From Runella aurantiaca (GTDB lineage: Bacteria > Bacteroidota > Bacteroidia > Cytophagales > Spirosomataceae), in NCBI RefSeq assembly GCF_003339505.1, contig NZ_QPIW01000035.1, positions 1 to 64,000 on the forward strand: DNA of 64,000 nucleotides, in the 5' to 3' direction. The position numbers were made by a program, and so were the translations under genes. The notes below the pieces were generated by a model, which made no database searches, was not told the DNA's origin, and saw only the letters and a list, made by a program, of their open reading frames with translations. This document shows, piece by piece, positions 18,607-27,624 of this stretch. Within the stretch, counting starts at the first letter, position 1; every line of letters begins with the position of its first letter.

Positions 18607-18816
18607 TTACATATAATCTTTAAAATCCTCCAAGGGAGCATTGAAGTCGTCGGAAATATACGAAACTAAACCCTTCATACTGCCTGCTTTACGTTTGGGT
18701 ACAGAACGCTTTGTTTTATACTTAGAAGAAAGATAGCCAACAAAGTCCAGTACTTCCTGCTGTAAAGAAGCGGGCAATTTGTTAAACTCTTTCAATAATA
18801 ATTGGTCGGTTGCCAT
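18607..18816 (-). CDS. VapB-like antitoxin (DUF2281-type)
   Basis: A 69-residue protein starting MATDQLLLKEFNKLPASLQQEVLDFVGYL, the helical start shared by DUF2281-type antitoxins that pair with PIN toxins. A basic middle (KYKTKRSVPKRKAGS) is followed by a GLVSYISDDFNAPLEDFKDYM tail, which in such antitoxins wraps the toxin. The frame is open far upstream (to 19077), but the ATG at 18816 fits the family, and an exact -7 motif lies 18 nt before it. The antitoxin precedes the toxin, the standard order. With its toxin broken, it may be a relic or may cross-react with other PIN toxins. Confidence 0.82.
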   Translation of the reverse strand: MATDQLLLKEFNKLPASLQQEVLDFVGYLSSKYKTKRSVPKRKAGSMKGLVSYISDDFNAPLEDFKDYM

Positions 18817-18833
18817 CTCTGTTGATTTTTCTA

Positions 18834-18841
18834 CAAAATTA
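18834..18841 (-). promoter_or_regulatory. -7 element for the antitoxin-toxin operon
   Basis: TAATTTTG on the minus strand, an exact TAnnTTTG match, 17 nt before the ATG at 18816. It supports the short antitoxin start. Confidence 0.5.
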
Positions 18842-18856
18842 TCAAATTTTTCGATC

Positions 18857-18866
18857 CTGACGTCAG
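18857..18866. promoter_or_regulatory. Possible operator palindrome for the toxin-antitoxin operon
   Basis: CTGACGTCAG, a perfect 10-bp palindrome located 16-25 bp upstream of the -7 element, where an autorepressing antitoxin would be expected to bind. Short palindromes also occur by chance, so this is tentative. Confidence 0.35.
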
Positions 18867-19012
18867 AAAAATACTGGTGGCCTGCCCACAACGCTGTGTT
18901 AAAATTTCCTTTACAGACCGCCAAATAAATGGGAAATTCTTTTGTTGTTTTGTGATAACAATTTCCCGTACTTTTAGCGTTAATACGCTTAAATTCTAAA
19001 CCTCTCACCCTA

Positions 19013-22000
19013 ATGTGCTCCCTGTTTAGCAGTCGCTTCCAAGCCTGTTTTGTCCCCCTGAAAGGGTCTGAAAACACTTTCTTTCAGAATGACAAAGATA
19101 CTTATCGTCCTAAAATCAAATTCGTTCGTCTTTCCCTTTTTACACTTCTCTTTTCCACACTTTTCCTCACACAATGTGGAAAACTCAACGAACTTCGGGT
19201 GGTGGGGCGAAATTTTGATGATGAGATCAACCTGGCTCAAAATCTGGTTTTTACTTTCAACAAAGACATTGTTTCTGAGTCGGAACTGAACAGTTGGGAG
19301 TCGACCAAATTTGTGGAATTTATCCCTGCCGTGGCGGGGAAATTTAAGTGGACCGCGCCCAACGAACTGATTTTTTCGCCCGCAAGCGGCTTTGAGCCCG
19401 CCACCGAATACCGCGCCGAGCTGAGCAAAGAGCTGGCAAAGAAAACCATTGAAAAACGATATGACGTATCGGGCGAAGAAATAGAATTTCATACACCTTA
19501 CCTCCAACTTACCGACGCCGAAACCTACTGGACCAAATCGCGCGAAACGGGAAAAGCATTGGCCAAAGCCAAACTGCATTTTAATTATGCTGTTAATGGG
19601 AGCGACGTGGGCGGAAAGTTGAAAGTGAAAAGTGAGGAGAAAGCACTTAACTCCTCCATTATTCAATCGCAAACATCTGAGGCCGTTACGGTTTCGTTGA
19701 ACGATGCCGCCGCTGATAAAAACGAGCAACCGCTGGAACTTTCGGTCGAAAAAGGCTTGAAAGTGCCCAATACCGCCTATGTAAGCAAAGAAAATATTGC
19801 GCTCTCTAGCACGATTCCGTCCGCCACGACCCTCGAAGTAAAAGAGGTAAAAACGGGTTTTGAGAACAACCGGGGCATGGTGCGTGTCGTGACCACGCAG
19901 GAACTTCAAAATGTAGATTTGTCGACTTTTTATACCATTCAGCCCGCCGTGCAGACCAAGGCAGAACTGACCGAAAACGGTTTTGTCATTCGGGGAGATT
20001 TTAACGAAACGGATACGTACGTACTGACCCTCACCGACCAAGTGAAAGGCGTTTTGGGTGCGAATCTGGAAGAAGCGGTCAGTAAAGATTTGTTTTTTGG
20101 CTTGATGCCCGCGAGCATTGGCTTTGTCAATAAAAAAGCCGTGTATCTTTCTTCCAAAGGCGCGCGTAACGTTGGGGTTCAGATTGTGAACGTGCCTAAA
20201 GTGCAGGTGAAAATCGCCAAGATATATGAAAATAACATTTTGCAGTACCTCAGAAATAACCGCTACGAAGAGTACGGCTATTTGGGCGGCGACGACAATT
20301 GGGGACCTACAGGCGCGTATAACTATCAGGAAGATGACAACCAATCTTACAGCGACCTTGTGGTGGATAAGACCGTTGAGACCGATAACCTCCCCAAAGT
20401 AAAAGGCGTTTCGGCGCTTAATCTGGGCTTGCCAGATGCGCCCAATGCTTTTCGTGGAATTTATTTGGTAACCGTCCAGTCGAAAGATGAGCAATACCAA
20501 CGCGCGAATAAATTGGTTTCGTTGTCGGATATTGGATTGATTGCGAAGCAGGGCAAAGATGAATTGTGGGTGTTTGCCAATTCCATCAAAACCGCCGAGC
20601 CACTAGATAAGTTAGAAATTAGCCTTATTTCTTCTAATAACCAAACGGTGTTGACAGGAAAGACCGACAACAAAGGCGTGGTTAAGTTTGAAAAACTATC
20701 GGAAAAAGCCCCGAATTTTTCCATCGCGATGGTCGTGGCCCACAGCGGTGAAGCCCAAAGTCGCGATGCTGATTTTAATTATCTCCTTCTGGAAGATACG
20801 CAGGTTGAAACTTCTCGCTTTGAAGTGGAGGGCAAGCGCGACAATAATTCGGGTTTTGAAGCTTTTATCTACGGCGACCGCGATATTTATCGCCCTGGCG
20901 AGACGATTCACTTCAATACCGTGGTGCGACAGCAAAACTGGAAAAGTGTAGGGGAGGTGCCGTTGAAAATTAAAGTGCTGCTACCCAACGGAAAAGAACT
21001 CAAAACTTATCGCGTAACGACCAACGGTGAAGGTGCGGTAGAAACTTCTTTAGCGCTCGACAAAGCCGCCGTGACGGGTGGCTACAGCGTGGAAATATAC
21101 AACGCAAACGATGTGTTGCTGGCTTCTAAAAAGCTGAATATTGAGGAGTTTATGCCCGACCGCATCAAGGTAGACGCCAAAACCAATCAGGAATTTTACC
21201 GAACGGGTCAAACCATTACGCTCAACGCGACTGCGCTCAACCTGTTTGGACCGCCCGCGTCGGGGCGCAACTATGAAATGGAGTTTTCGCTCAAGCGCAA
21301 AGCTTTTTTTGCCGCCAACTACAAAGAGTACATTTTTGATATGCCCGATGGTACTGCTACAAAATTTGAAAATGTACTGCGACAAGGCGTGACCGATGAT
21401 AATGGATTAGCGAAAGAAGCATTTCCGCTCCCTGTCGAATACAAGGATTTGGGGGTGTTGGAAGGAAAAATTTACGTGACTGTTTTTGACGAAACGGGCC
21501 GCCCTGTCAATCGTCTCAAGCGCTTTGATGTGTTTACGCAGGAGGTATTTTACGGGGTAAAAATGGCCGATAACTACGTGGGGCTCAATGCGCCCGTACC
21601 TATTGGGTTGGTGGCGGTCGATAAAGACGGCAAGCCCAAAGCAACGGTGCAGGCGCAGGTAGAGGTGATTCGCATGGACTACCAGACGGTCGTGGAAAAA
21701 CAAAATGATCAATTGCGTTATTCTTCCAAAAAGCGCGAAAAAGTGGTGTATTCCAACGTCGTGAATTTTAAAAACGGTTTGGCAGAAGTGCGTTATGTGC
21801 CTACGGTGTCGGGCGAATATGAAGTGCGGATACGGCGTACGAGTGGGGCGGTGGGGACACCAGTCGCGGGGTATTCGGTGGTCAATTTTTACGCATACGG
21901 GTGGGGAAGTACTTCGGCCTCGTCGTTTGAAGTGAGCAATGAAGGCGAAGTGCTGATGGAGTTTGACAAACCAAGTTATAAAGTAGGTGACAAAGCCACG

Positions 22001-24583
22001 GTTTTGTTCAAAACACCGTTTGTGGGTAAATTATTGGTTACGGTCGAGCGCAATAAAATACTGGAACACACCTATTTAACGACCGATAACAAATCTGCCG
22101 AATTCAGCTTCTCAGTGGGCAGCAATCATTTGCCGAATGTCTTTATTTCCGCAACTTTGATTCGACCGTTGGACAACTCTAACTTGCCGTTGACCGTGGC
22201 GCACGGGTTTGCCTCGGTCAAAGTCGAAGATGAAGATACGAAATTACCTGTGGAGATTGTTGCCGTAGAAAAGTCTCGTTCTAAAACCAAGCAAAAGATT
22301 CGTATCAAAACGGCCCGCAATGCGCAGGTGACCGTGGCGGTGGTGGATGAAGGGATTTTACAAATCAAGAATTTTCAAACGCCAGATATTCATGGGTTCT
22401 TTTACCAAAAACGTGCCTTGGAGGTCAATAGCCACGATTTGTACCCATTTCTGTTTCCCGAACTTTCACTGGCTTCCACCAGCAGCGTGGGGGGAGATGG
22501 TTATGATTTAGAAAAACGCATCAATCCGCTCTCCAACGGACGGGTCAACTTGGTGGCTTATTGGTCTGGGCAACTGGACGCTGGCATGGACGGGGAAGCT
22601 GAATTTGAAGTCGATATTCCCCAATTTTCGGGCGACTTACGCATCATGGCCGTGGCCTATAAAGACAATGGTTTTGGTTCGGGCAACAAAAACATGAAAG
22701 TGGCAGACCCCATCGTGATTAGTACTGCTTTGCCGCGCTTTTTGAGTCCAGATGATGAACTTATTGTTCCCGTCAACGTAACCAATACTGAAAAAACGGC
22801 GGCCAACGTGCAGGTAAGCCTGAGTGTAAACGGTCAGCTTCAGAATCTGCAAGCCAAAAGTCAAACGCTGAGCATTGCACCCGAAAAAGAAAGTCGTACT
22901 TCATTTGTGGTAAAAGCTGCACAAGCAATGGGCACGGGTAGTGTGACTGTGACGGTCAACAACGGCAAAGAAAAGTTTGTAGAGAAGACGGAATTAACCA
23001 TACGTCCTGCCACTTCATTGCTTAAAACATCACAATCAGGCGTGATTGCTGGTGGGAGTGCAGGAACTGTTGATTTAAGTGGAAATGGTTTTATTCCTTC
23101 AACGGTCAGCAGTAAATTGGTGGTGAGCCGCTCGCCGATGGTGCAATATGCCAAAGCCTTGGATTATCTGTTGGGCTATCCACACGGTTGTATTGAGCAG
23201 ACAATCTCCAAGGCATTCCCTCAACTGTATTTTGCCGACATCGCCAAGTCGATTGCGCCAAAGACCTACGTGGTTAAAAGCGGAGAGAGTGATTTTAATC
23301 CCACTTTCAACGTACAGGCGGCCATTCAAAAAATAGAAAGTATGCAGTTGCCGAGCGGTGCGGTGAGCTACTGGCCCGCCAGCACCGAAGAGTCTTCTTG
23401 GGGAACGGCCTACGCTACTCATTTTCTTATCGAAGCTCAACGCGCAGGATTCGAAATCAATCAATCGGCTTTGGGGCGCATGTTGGATTATTTGACCGTA
23501 AAAACAGGCTCACCCGCTACCGAGTATGACTACACCTACGACGAAGCAAGTGGCTATACGCAGGTGACGATTGCGAGCCGTTCGTCGCTGTACTCGCTAT
23601 ATGCCTTGGCGCTGGGCGGAAAAGCCAATCGCGCCTCTATGAATTATTACAAACAAAATCAACAGTTGCTGACTTCAGATACGCGCTATTTGCTGGCGGC
23701 GGCTTTTAAGCAGATTGGGGATGAACGCAGTTACGTTGCTTTATTGCCAACTGCTTTGGCCGAAACCCGCTCAGCGCGTCAATTGAGCGGTAGTTTTGCG
23801 TCGCCTATTCGAAATTTAGCGTTGACGCTAAATACGCTGATTGAAACAGATGCCAGTAATCTTCAAATTCCTACGTTGGCGCGTCGATTGTCGCAAGCCC
23901 TGAATTCCACCGCGTACCTCAACACGCAAGAAGCGGCGTTTTCCTTTTTAGCCTTGGGTAAATTGGCTAAGAAAAATGCTGGCTCGACGGTAACGGCTAA
24001 GTTAGCGGTAGGCAGTAAGCAGTTGGCGGCATTTGATGGGAAAGATTTGGTATTACAATCACAAATCGCAAACCGTAAATTGCAAATTACAGCCTCCGGC
24101 AAAGGTTCCCTTTATTGGTTTGCGCAAAGCGAAGGGCTGAATGCTACGGGTGCGTATGTAGAAGAGGATGCAGGGTTGCGGGTACGCAAGCAGTTTTTGA
24201 GCCGCAACGGTCAGCCATTGAGTACGTTTCGTCAAAATGATTTAGTGGTGGTGAAAATCACGCTGACAAGTACCGATGGCTCGCCCGTGGAAAATGTGGT
24301 GTTAACGGATTTGCTTCCCGCAGCCTTTGAAATTGAAAATCCACGCCTAACCGAGCCGCGCGATATGCCATGGATTAAAGCGCCGAGCATCCCAAATCAT
24401 TTCGATATTCGCGACGACCGCATCAATTATTACACTACTGCCGATAACACGCCGAAGACGTTTTATTACATGGTGCGTGTGATTACCAAAGGTACATTCA
24501 CACTCGGCCCCGTTTCGGCGGATGCGATGTATTCAGGAGATTTCAGAAGCTATTCGGGAGGAGGAAAAGTGAAAGTAGATTGA
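19013..24583 (+). CDS. Bacterial alpha-2-macroglobulin, lipoprotein with thioester
   Basis: A 1856-residue alpha-2-macroglobulin (MG) family protein, a periplasmic or surface-anchored protease trap. A hydrophobic segment ends in a lipobox (FLTQC, Cys55), predicting lipidation. MG2-type domains follow, including FIYGDRDIYRPGETIHFNTVVRQ at about residue 620. The thioester motif GCIEQ is at residues 1392-1396 (YPHGCIEQTISKAFP), so the covalent trap chemistry is intact. The thioester domain then continues to the C-terminal MG domain (GDFRSYSGGGKVKVD). The start is uncertain: the only in-frame ATG (19013) leaves about 34 residues before the signal core, longer than usual. Bacterial MGs often sit next to a pbpC-type gene; none is present here. 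A long antisense frame (19010-20500) is a shadow. Confidence 0.92.
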   Translation: MCSLFSSRFQACFVPLKGSENTFFQNDKDTYRPKIKFVRLSLFTLLFSTLFLTQCGKLNELRVVGRNFDDEINLAQNLVFTFNKDIVSESELNSWESTKFVEFIPAVAGKFKWTAPNELIFSPASGFEPATEYRAELSKELAKKTIEKRYDVSGEEIEFHTPYLQLTDAETYWTKSRETGKALAKAKLHFNYAVNGSDVGGKLKVKSEEKALNSSIIQSQTSEAVTVSLNDAAADKNEQPLELSVEKGLKVPNTAYVSKENIALSSTIPSATTLEVKEVKTGFENNRGMVRVVTTQELQNVDLSTFYTIQPAVQTKAELTENGFVIRGDFNETDTYVLTLTDQVKGVLGANLEEAVSKDLFFGLMPASIGFVNKKAVYLSSKGARNVGVQIVNVPKVQVKIAKIYENNILQYLRNNRYEEYGYLGGDDNWGPTGAYNYQEDDNQSYSDLVVDKTVETDNLPKVKGVSALNLGLPDAPNAFRGIYLVTVQSKDEQYQRANKLVSLSDIGLIAKQGKDELWVFANSIKTAEPLDKLEISLISSNNQTVLTGKTDNKGVVKFEKLSEKAPNFSIAMVVAHSGEAQSRDADFNYLLLEDTQVETSRFEVEGKRDNNSGFEAFIYGDRDIYRPGETIHFNTVVRQQNWKSVGEVPLKIKVLLPNGKELKTYRVTTNGEGAVETSLALDKAAVTGGYSVEIYNANDVLLASKKLNIEEFMPDRIKVDAKTNQEFYRTGQTITLNATALNLFGPPASGRNYEMEFSLKRKAFFAANYKEYIFDMPDGTATKFENVLRQGVTDDNGLAKEAFPLPVEYKDLGVLEGKIYVTVFDETGRPVNRLKRFDVFTQEVFYGVKMADNYVGLNAPVPIGLVAVDKDGKPKATVQAQVEVIRMDYQTVVEKQNDQLRYSSKKREKVVYSNVVNFKNGLAEVRYVPTVSGEYEVRIRRTSGAVGTPVAGYSVVNFYAYGWGSTSASSFEVSNEGEVLMEFDKPSYKVGDKATVLFKTPFVGKLLVTVERNKILEHTYLTTDNKSAEFSFSVGSNHLPNVFISATLIRPLDNSNLPLTVAHGFASVKVEDEDTKLPVEIVAVEKSRSKTKQKIRIKTARNAQVTVAVVDEGILQIKNFQTPDIHGFFYQKRALEVNSHDLYPFLFPELSLASTSSVGGDGYDLEKRINPLSNGRVNLVAYWSGQLDAGMDGEAEFEVDIPQFSGDLRIMAVAYKDNGFGSGNKNMKVADPIVISTALPRFLSPDDELIVPVNVTNTEKTAANVQVSLSVNGQLQNLQAKSQTLSIAPEKESRTSFVVKAAQAMGTGSVTVTVNNGKEKFVEKTELTIRPATSLLKTSQSGVIAGGSAGTVDLSGNGFIPSTVSSKLVVSRSPMVQYAKALDYLLGYPHGCIEQTISKAFPQLYFADIAKSIAPKTYVVKSGESDFNPTFNVQAAIQKIESMQLPSGAVSYWPASTEESSWGTAYATHFLIEAQRAGFEINQSALGRMLDYLTVKTGSPATEYDYTYDEASGYTQVTIASRSSLYSLYALALGGKANRASMNYYKQNQQLLTSDTRYLLAAAFKQIGDERSYVALLPTALAETRSARQLSGSFASPIRNLALTLNTLIETDASNLQIPTLARRLSQALNSTAYLNTQEAAFSFLALGKLAKKNAGSTVTAKLAVGSKQLAAFDGKDLVLQSQIANRKLQITASGKGSLYWFAQSEGLNATGAYVEEDAGLRVRKQFLSRNGQPLSTFRQNDLVVVKITLTSTDGSPVENVVLTDLLPAAFEIENPRLTEPRDMPWIKAPSIPNHFDIRDDRINYYTTADNTPKTFYYMVRVITKGTFTLGPVSADAMYSGDFRSYSGGGKVKVD

Positions 24584-24587
24584 GGTT

Positions 24588-24620
24588 ATTTACGGGACGT
24601 CATTAGAGCGTCCCGTAAAT
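24588..24620. terminator. Hairpin between convergent MG and M28 peptidase genes
   Basis: A perfect 12-bp inverted repeat (ATTTACGGGACG / CGTCCCGTAAAT) with a 9-nt loop fills the short gap. It lacks a strong T-run and may serve both convergent transcripts. Confidence 0.65.
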
Positions 24621-24628
24621 AAATGATG

Positions 24629-26098
24629 TTAATTATCGTTCCATTTCCAGTCTTTTCCCAAAATCAATTCTTTTTTAAGGCCTTGGGCTACGAGTAAATC
24701 GCGGGTTTTGTTGCTGTCCAATTTTTTGGCAGGAAGAGCATCGGCGTTGGCGAGTGCGTAGAGCAACATGGCCGAAAAACGCACACCATTGGTCATTTCT
24801 TCCCGATTGACAAGGTTGAAGTTGTCGCAGTCGGCGTGGTAACAGCCGAATACATTAGGTGCTAAACGACCCGCAGGTGCGCCCGTAGGAATCCCCTCTA
24901 ACATAAAAGGCTGATGGTCCGAATGCAGTGCCGCACGACTGCCGACCAAGTTGGCAAAGTTTGCGTCTACTTTCTTTATTTGTTCGCCAACGGCTTGAAA
25001 AAAAGGAACCAACTCATCGCGCCCACCTACGTTCATGCCCTGTACATTGTTGGTCATGTCGAGGTTCATCATGAATTTTACCTTGTCAATCTGCTTATTT
25101 TTTACGAGTTCTTTCACCACCTGACGCGAGCCCAATAATCCTTGCTCTTCACCCATGAAAAGTACAAAATCAATGGTTCGTTTTGGTTTTAATTTAAGGG
25201 CTTTAAAGGCACGGGCTATGTCCATAATGGTAAAAGAACCAAGACCGTTATCGGTGGCACCCGTGGCCAAATCCCACGAATCCAGATGTCCTCCGATGAT
25301 GATACGCTCGTCGGTTTTTCCGGGCAAAGTGGCAATGATGTTGCGGGCTTTGATTTTTTTACTGACGTTGCGCATATCCACAATGGCGTGCAAATCCGTG
25401 TCTACTTTTATCCAATTTCTGATTTCTTCGCCGCTTTCTTTCGAAATATTCACGGCAGGAATGGAAATCAGCGAGCCAGTCACAGAAGCGGTTCCCGTCA
25501 GCAGTACATTACCAGGAACTTGATTGACCGTGATAATCGCCGTAGCACCGTATTGAATGGCTAAGGCTGTTTTTTCGGAGCGGTGTAGATTCTTTTGACC
25601 GGGTTTCCCGTTGACCAAGCCGATGTTTGCCATCGCGATATTGCCTTTAATCTGCTCTTTTACAGCCTCAAAGTCTTCTTCTAAGCCGTTGCCAACATCA
25701 ACAATGGCACCATTGACCCGCGCCTGCACGGGCGAGTGCGCCAAGGCCACCACGGGTACACTTCGAAAATTATCGCTTTTATTGGGGACAACTTCCAGCG
25801 TAACGGTATCGCGCATCCATGATTCTACTTCAAACGGTTGGTATTTTACATCTGTATAGCCGTACTTTTTGAACAGATTAAAAGCATATTGCTCCGCTTT
25901 GGCACCGTTGACACTGCCCGTCAGTCGGTGGCCGATGGTAGATACCGCATTGCCTAAAGTTTCGTACGCTCGGCTGTTTTTAAGGACATCTTCGTTGATT
26001 TTTTGGAAGGAAGAAACGAATTCATTGTCGCCTCGGAAAGCCAACAAAGCGACCAACAAAAGGCTTACTGAAGAAGCAGATAAAACTTGACGATACAT
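24629..26098 (-). CDS. Secreted M28-family metallopeptidase (carboxypeptidase Q-like)
   Basis: A 489-residue exported zinc peptidase. The signal peptide is MYRQVLSASSVSLLLVALLAFRG. A protease-associated (PA) insertion spans roughly residues 130-240, and the M28 catalytic domain follows with zinc-ligand motifs GGHLDSWD, ATDNGLGS, LFMGEEQGLLGS, MNLDMTNN and LHSDHQPF. All expected ligands (His, Asp, Glu-Glu, Asp, His) are present, so the enzyme should be active, cleaving N-terminal residues or dipeptides. Start 26098 is preferred to the longer 26149 because it begins the signal peptide directly. An exact -7 element is 68 nt upstream. It is convergent with the MG gene. Confidence 0.93.
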   Translation of the reverse strand: MYRQVLSASSVSLLLVALLAFRGDNEFVSSFQKINEDVLKNSRAYETLGNAVSTIGHRLTGSVNGAKAEQYAFNLFKKYGYTDVKYQPFEVESWMRDTVTLEVVPNKSDNFRSVPVVALAHSPVQARVNGAIVDVGNGLEEDFEAVKEQIKGNIAMANIGLVNGKPGQKNLHRSEKTALAIQYGATAIITVNQVPGNVLLTGTASVTGSLISIPAVNISKESGEEIRNWIKVDTDLHAIVDMRNVSKKIKARNIIATLPGKTDERIIIGGHLDSWDLATGATDNGLGSFTIMDIARAFKALKLKPKRTIDFVLFMGEEQGLLGSRQVVKELVKNKQIDKVKFMMNLDMTNNVQGMNVGGRDELVPFFQAVGEQIKKVDANFANLVGSRAALHSDHQPFMLEGIPTGAPAGRLAPNVFGCYHADCDNFNLVNREEMTNGVRFSAMLLYALANADALPAKKLDSNKTRDLLVAQGLKKELILGKDWKWNDN

Positions 26099-26165
26099 AC
26101 GGGGTTGTGGAAGCGTTAAGAACTTATAAAAATACAAAAAAGCAGACATTATCGTTTCTTCGCGT

Positions 26166-26173
26166 CAAAAGTA
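26166..26173 (-). promoter_or_regulatory. -7 element for the M28 peptidase
   Basis: TACTTTTG on the minus strand, an exact TAnnTTTG match, 67 nt before the ATG at 26098. It lies in the short gap after the DUF2851 gene. Confidence 0.5.
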
Positions 26174-26185
26174 ATTATCAAACGG

Positions 26186-27469
26186 TTAGGTGTGACGCAG
26201 AAGGGATGTGCCAATCGTGCAATTTAAACACTGTTTGGGTTGGCAAAAATGCGTATAAATTTCAATAACACCTTGCGAATCAAATGCCGTCTTCGTGGTT
26301 TGTCCCAACGCGGCCCATATCTCTGTTATGTGGTTTTTTTCGGTAGGGAGTTGCTCTAAAAAGTCCATCGCTTTATCCAAAAAAACGCGATTGTCGCGGG
26401 CTTCCGAATAAGCCACTAAAAGCGGAATGACGGTATTAATGACGATATTTTCAACCGATGATTTGCCCAATAGGGCTACTTTTGCCGACGCCTCTTTCTG
26501 AAATAAATAATGTTTTTGCCAATAAACCGATTGCTCAACGCGTAGCAACCGACTCAATTGTTCAACATTTTCGGCATGAATGAATAACGAAAAAAAGCTT
26601 GTTTGCTGCTGAATCAGGGTGGCCAATTGGGCAAGTCGCACCGTTGGAAAATTGGCGGGACGCAGACGTAAAAATTTCCATTCATGTAGGCGGAGTTGGT
26701 GGGAATTCAGGCCATACTTGGCCGATAAAAAAGTATATTCACGTTCTAGCGTATGGGAATAATCGTCAGAACCTTGCGCGTTGGAGAGCAGCCCCGATTG
26801 GCCCAACAGCATTGCTTCTAGTTGGGTATGATTGTCGCGGTGCTTTTGCAGGACTTTGAGGGGGAGTCCCTGCGCCAATCTAAGCATCGGTTCGGCGTTG
26901 ATTTTAAAGCCAAAGTTTTGGGCCAACAACTGATAGGTCGTTTCTTCCCAATCTTGCTGATTTCGCACCAGCATTTCATGCACCGTGGCGGCCTTGCGTT
27001 GGAGGCGTTGCAGGAGTGCGCGGTCGAGCATGGAGCGTTTTTGGAGTTCGGGTACGTGTTCAAATTGACCAGCGCACGGAATCACCTCGTGGTTGTCGAT
27101 GAGCGAATGGTATTTTTGAAGTAACACCAAGGCAGTCAGCGGTTTGAGCGCGAGTGTAGGCACCAACGAACCATCGGGGCGGGCAATGACGGCGTCGTTT
27201 TCCCAGACCACGTGCAATATCACGCTGTCGTAGGCGCGGTCGTGCGTGTGGGTATGCCGGTGCCAATCGGAGCTTCGCAGGTGCATTTCGACGTTACCCA
27301 CCCATTCCAATCCGTCGATGAGCACCCGCCCATTCAGAAAATCGGGCCCTGCATTGGTATTGCGTAGCCCCACGGCCAAAATCTGAAGCGCCTCACCCGT
27401 AACGGTTTGCAGGTTGGTTTTTTGGAAATATTGAAATTGCCACAGGAAATACAGAAAATCTTCAGACAT
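26186..27469 (-). CDS. DUF2851 family protein
   Basis: A 427-residue cytoplasmic protein of the DUF2851 family, found widely in Bacteroidota and of unknown function. The N-terminal third carries the conserved NTNAGPDFLNGRVLIDGLEWVGNVEMH and the His-rich SSDWHRHTHTHDRAYDSVILHVVW, which looks like a metal- or nucleotide-handling site. The middle is helical, and the end carries a Cys cluster, HFCQPKQCLNCTIGTSLL, of the Cys-x4-Cys-x2-Cys type with a His two residues before. The combination suggests a metal-binding C-terminus. It precedes the M28 peptidase on the same strand, but that gene has its own -7 motif. Confidence 0.88.
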   Translation of the reverse strand: MSEDFLYFLWQFQYFQKTNLQTVTGEALQILAVGLRNTNAGPDFLNGRVLIDGLEWVGNVEMHLRSSDWHRHTHTHDRAYDSVILHVVWENDAVIARPDGSLVPTLALKPLTALVLLQKYHSLIDNHEVIPCAGQFEHVPELQKRSMLDRALLQRLQRKAATVHEMLVRNQQDWEETTYQLLAQNFGFKINAEPMLRLAQGLPLKVLQKHRDNHTQLEAMLLGQSGLLSNAQGSDDYSHTLEREYTFLSAKYGLNSHQLRLHEWKFLRLRPANFPTVRLAQLATLIQQQTSFFSLFIHAENVEQLSRLLRVEQSVYWQKHYLFQKEASAKVALLGKSSVENIVINTVIPLLVAYSEARDNRVFLDKAMDFLEQLPTEKNHITEIWAALGQTTKTAFDSQGVIEIYTHFCQPKQCLNCTIGTSLLRHT

Positions 27470-27624
27470 GGGCGTTGATTCAAAATAAAAAGGCCTTAAA
27501 TTGAGTTATATTAAATGGTTTATTTTCTTCAAATTACGTTGTGTTTATGAGCATGTGCGTGTCCACATAGTGGAGCTAAGTGATTTCAATATTACCCTTA
27601 AGAGTTTGTTTTAAAAACCTGTCT

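Noticed and set aside
19010-20500. 496-residue open frame on the minus strand opposite the alpha-2-macroglobulin gene
   Set aside because: It overlaps a gene with clear family motifs on the plus strand, has low-complexity Phe/Gly/Arg-rich sequence typical of an antisense shadow, and has no domain or promoter of its own.
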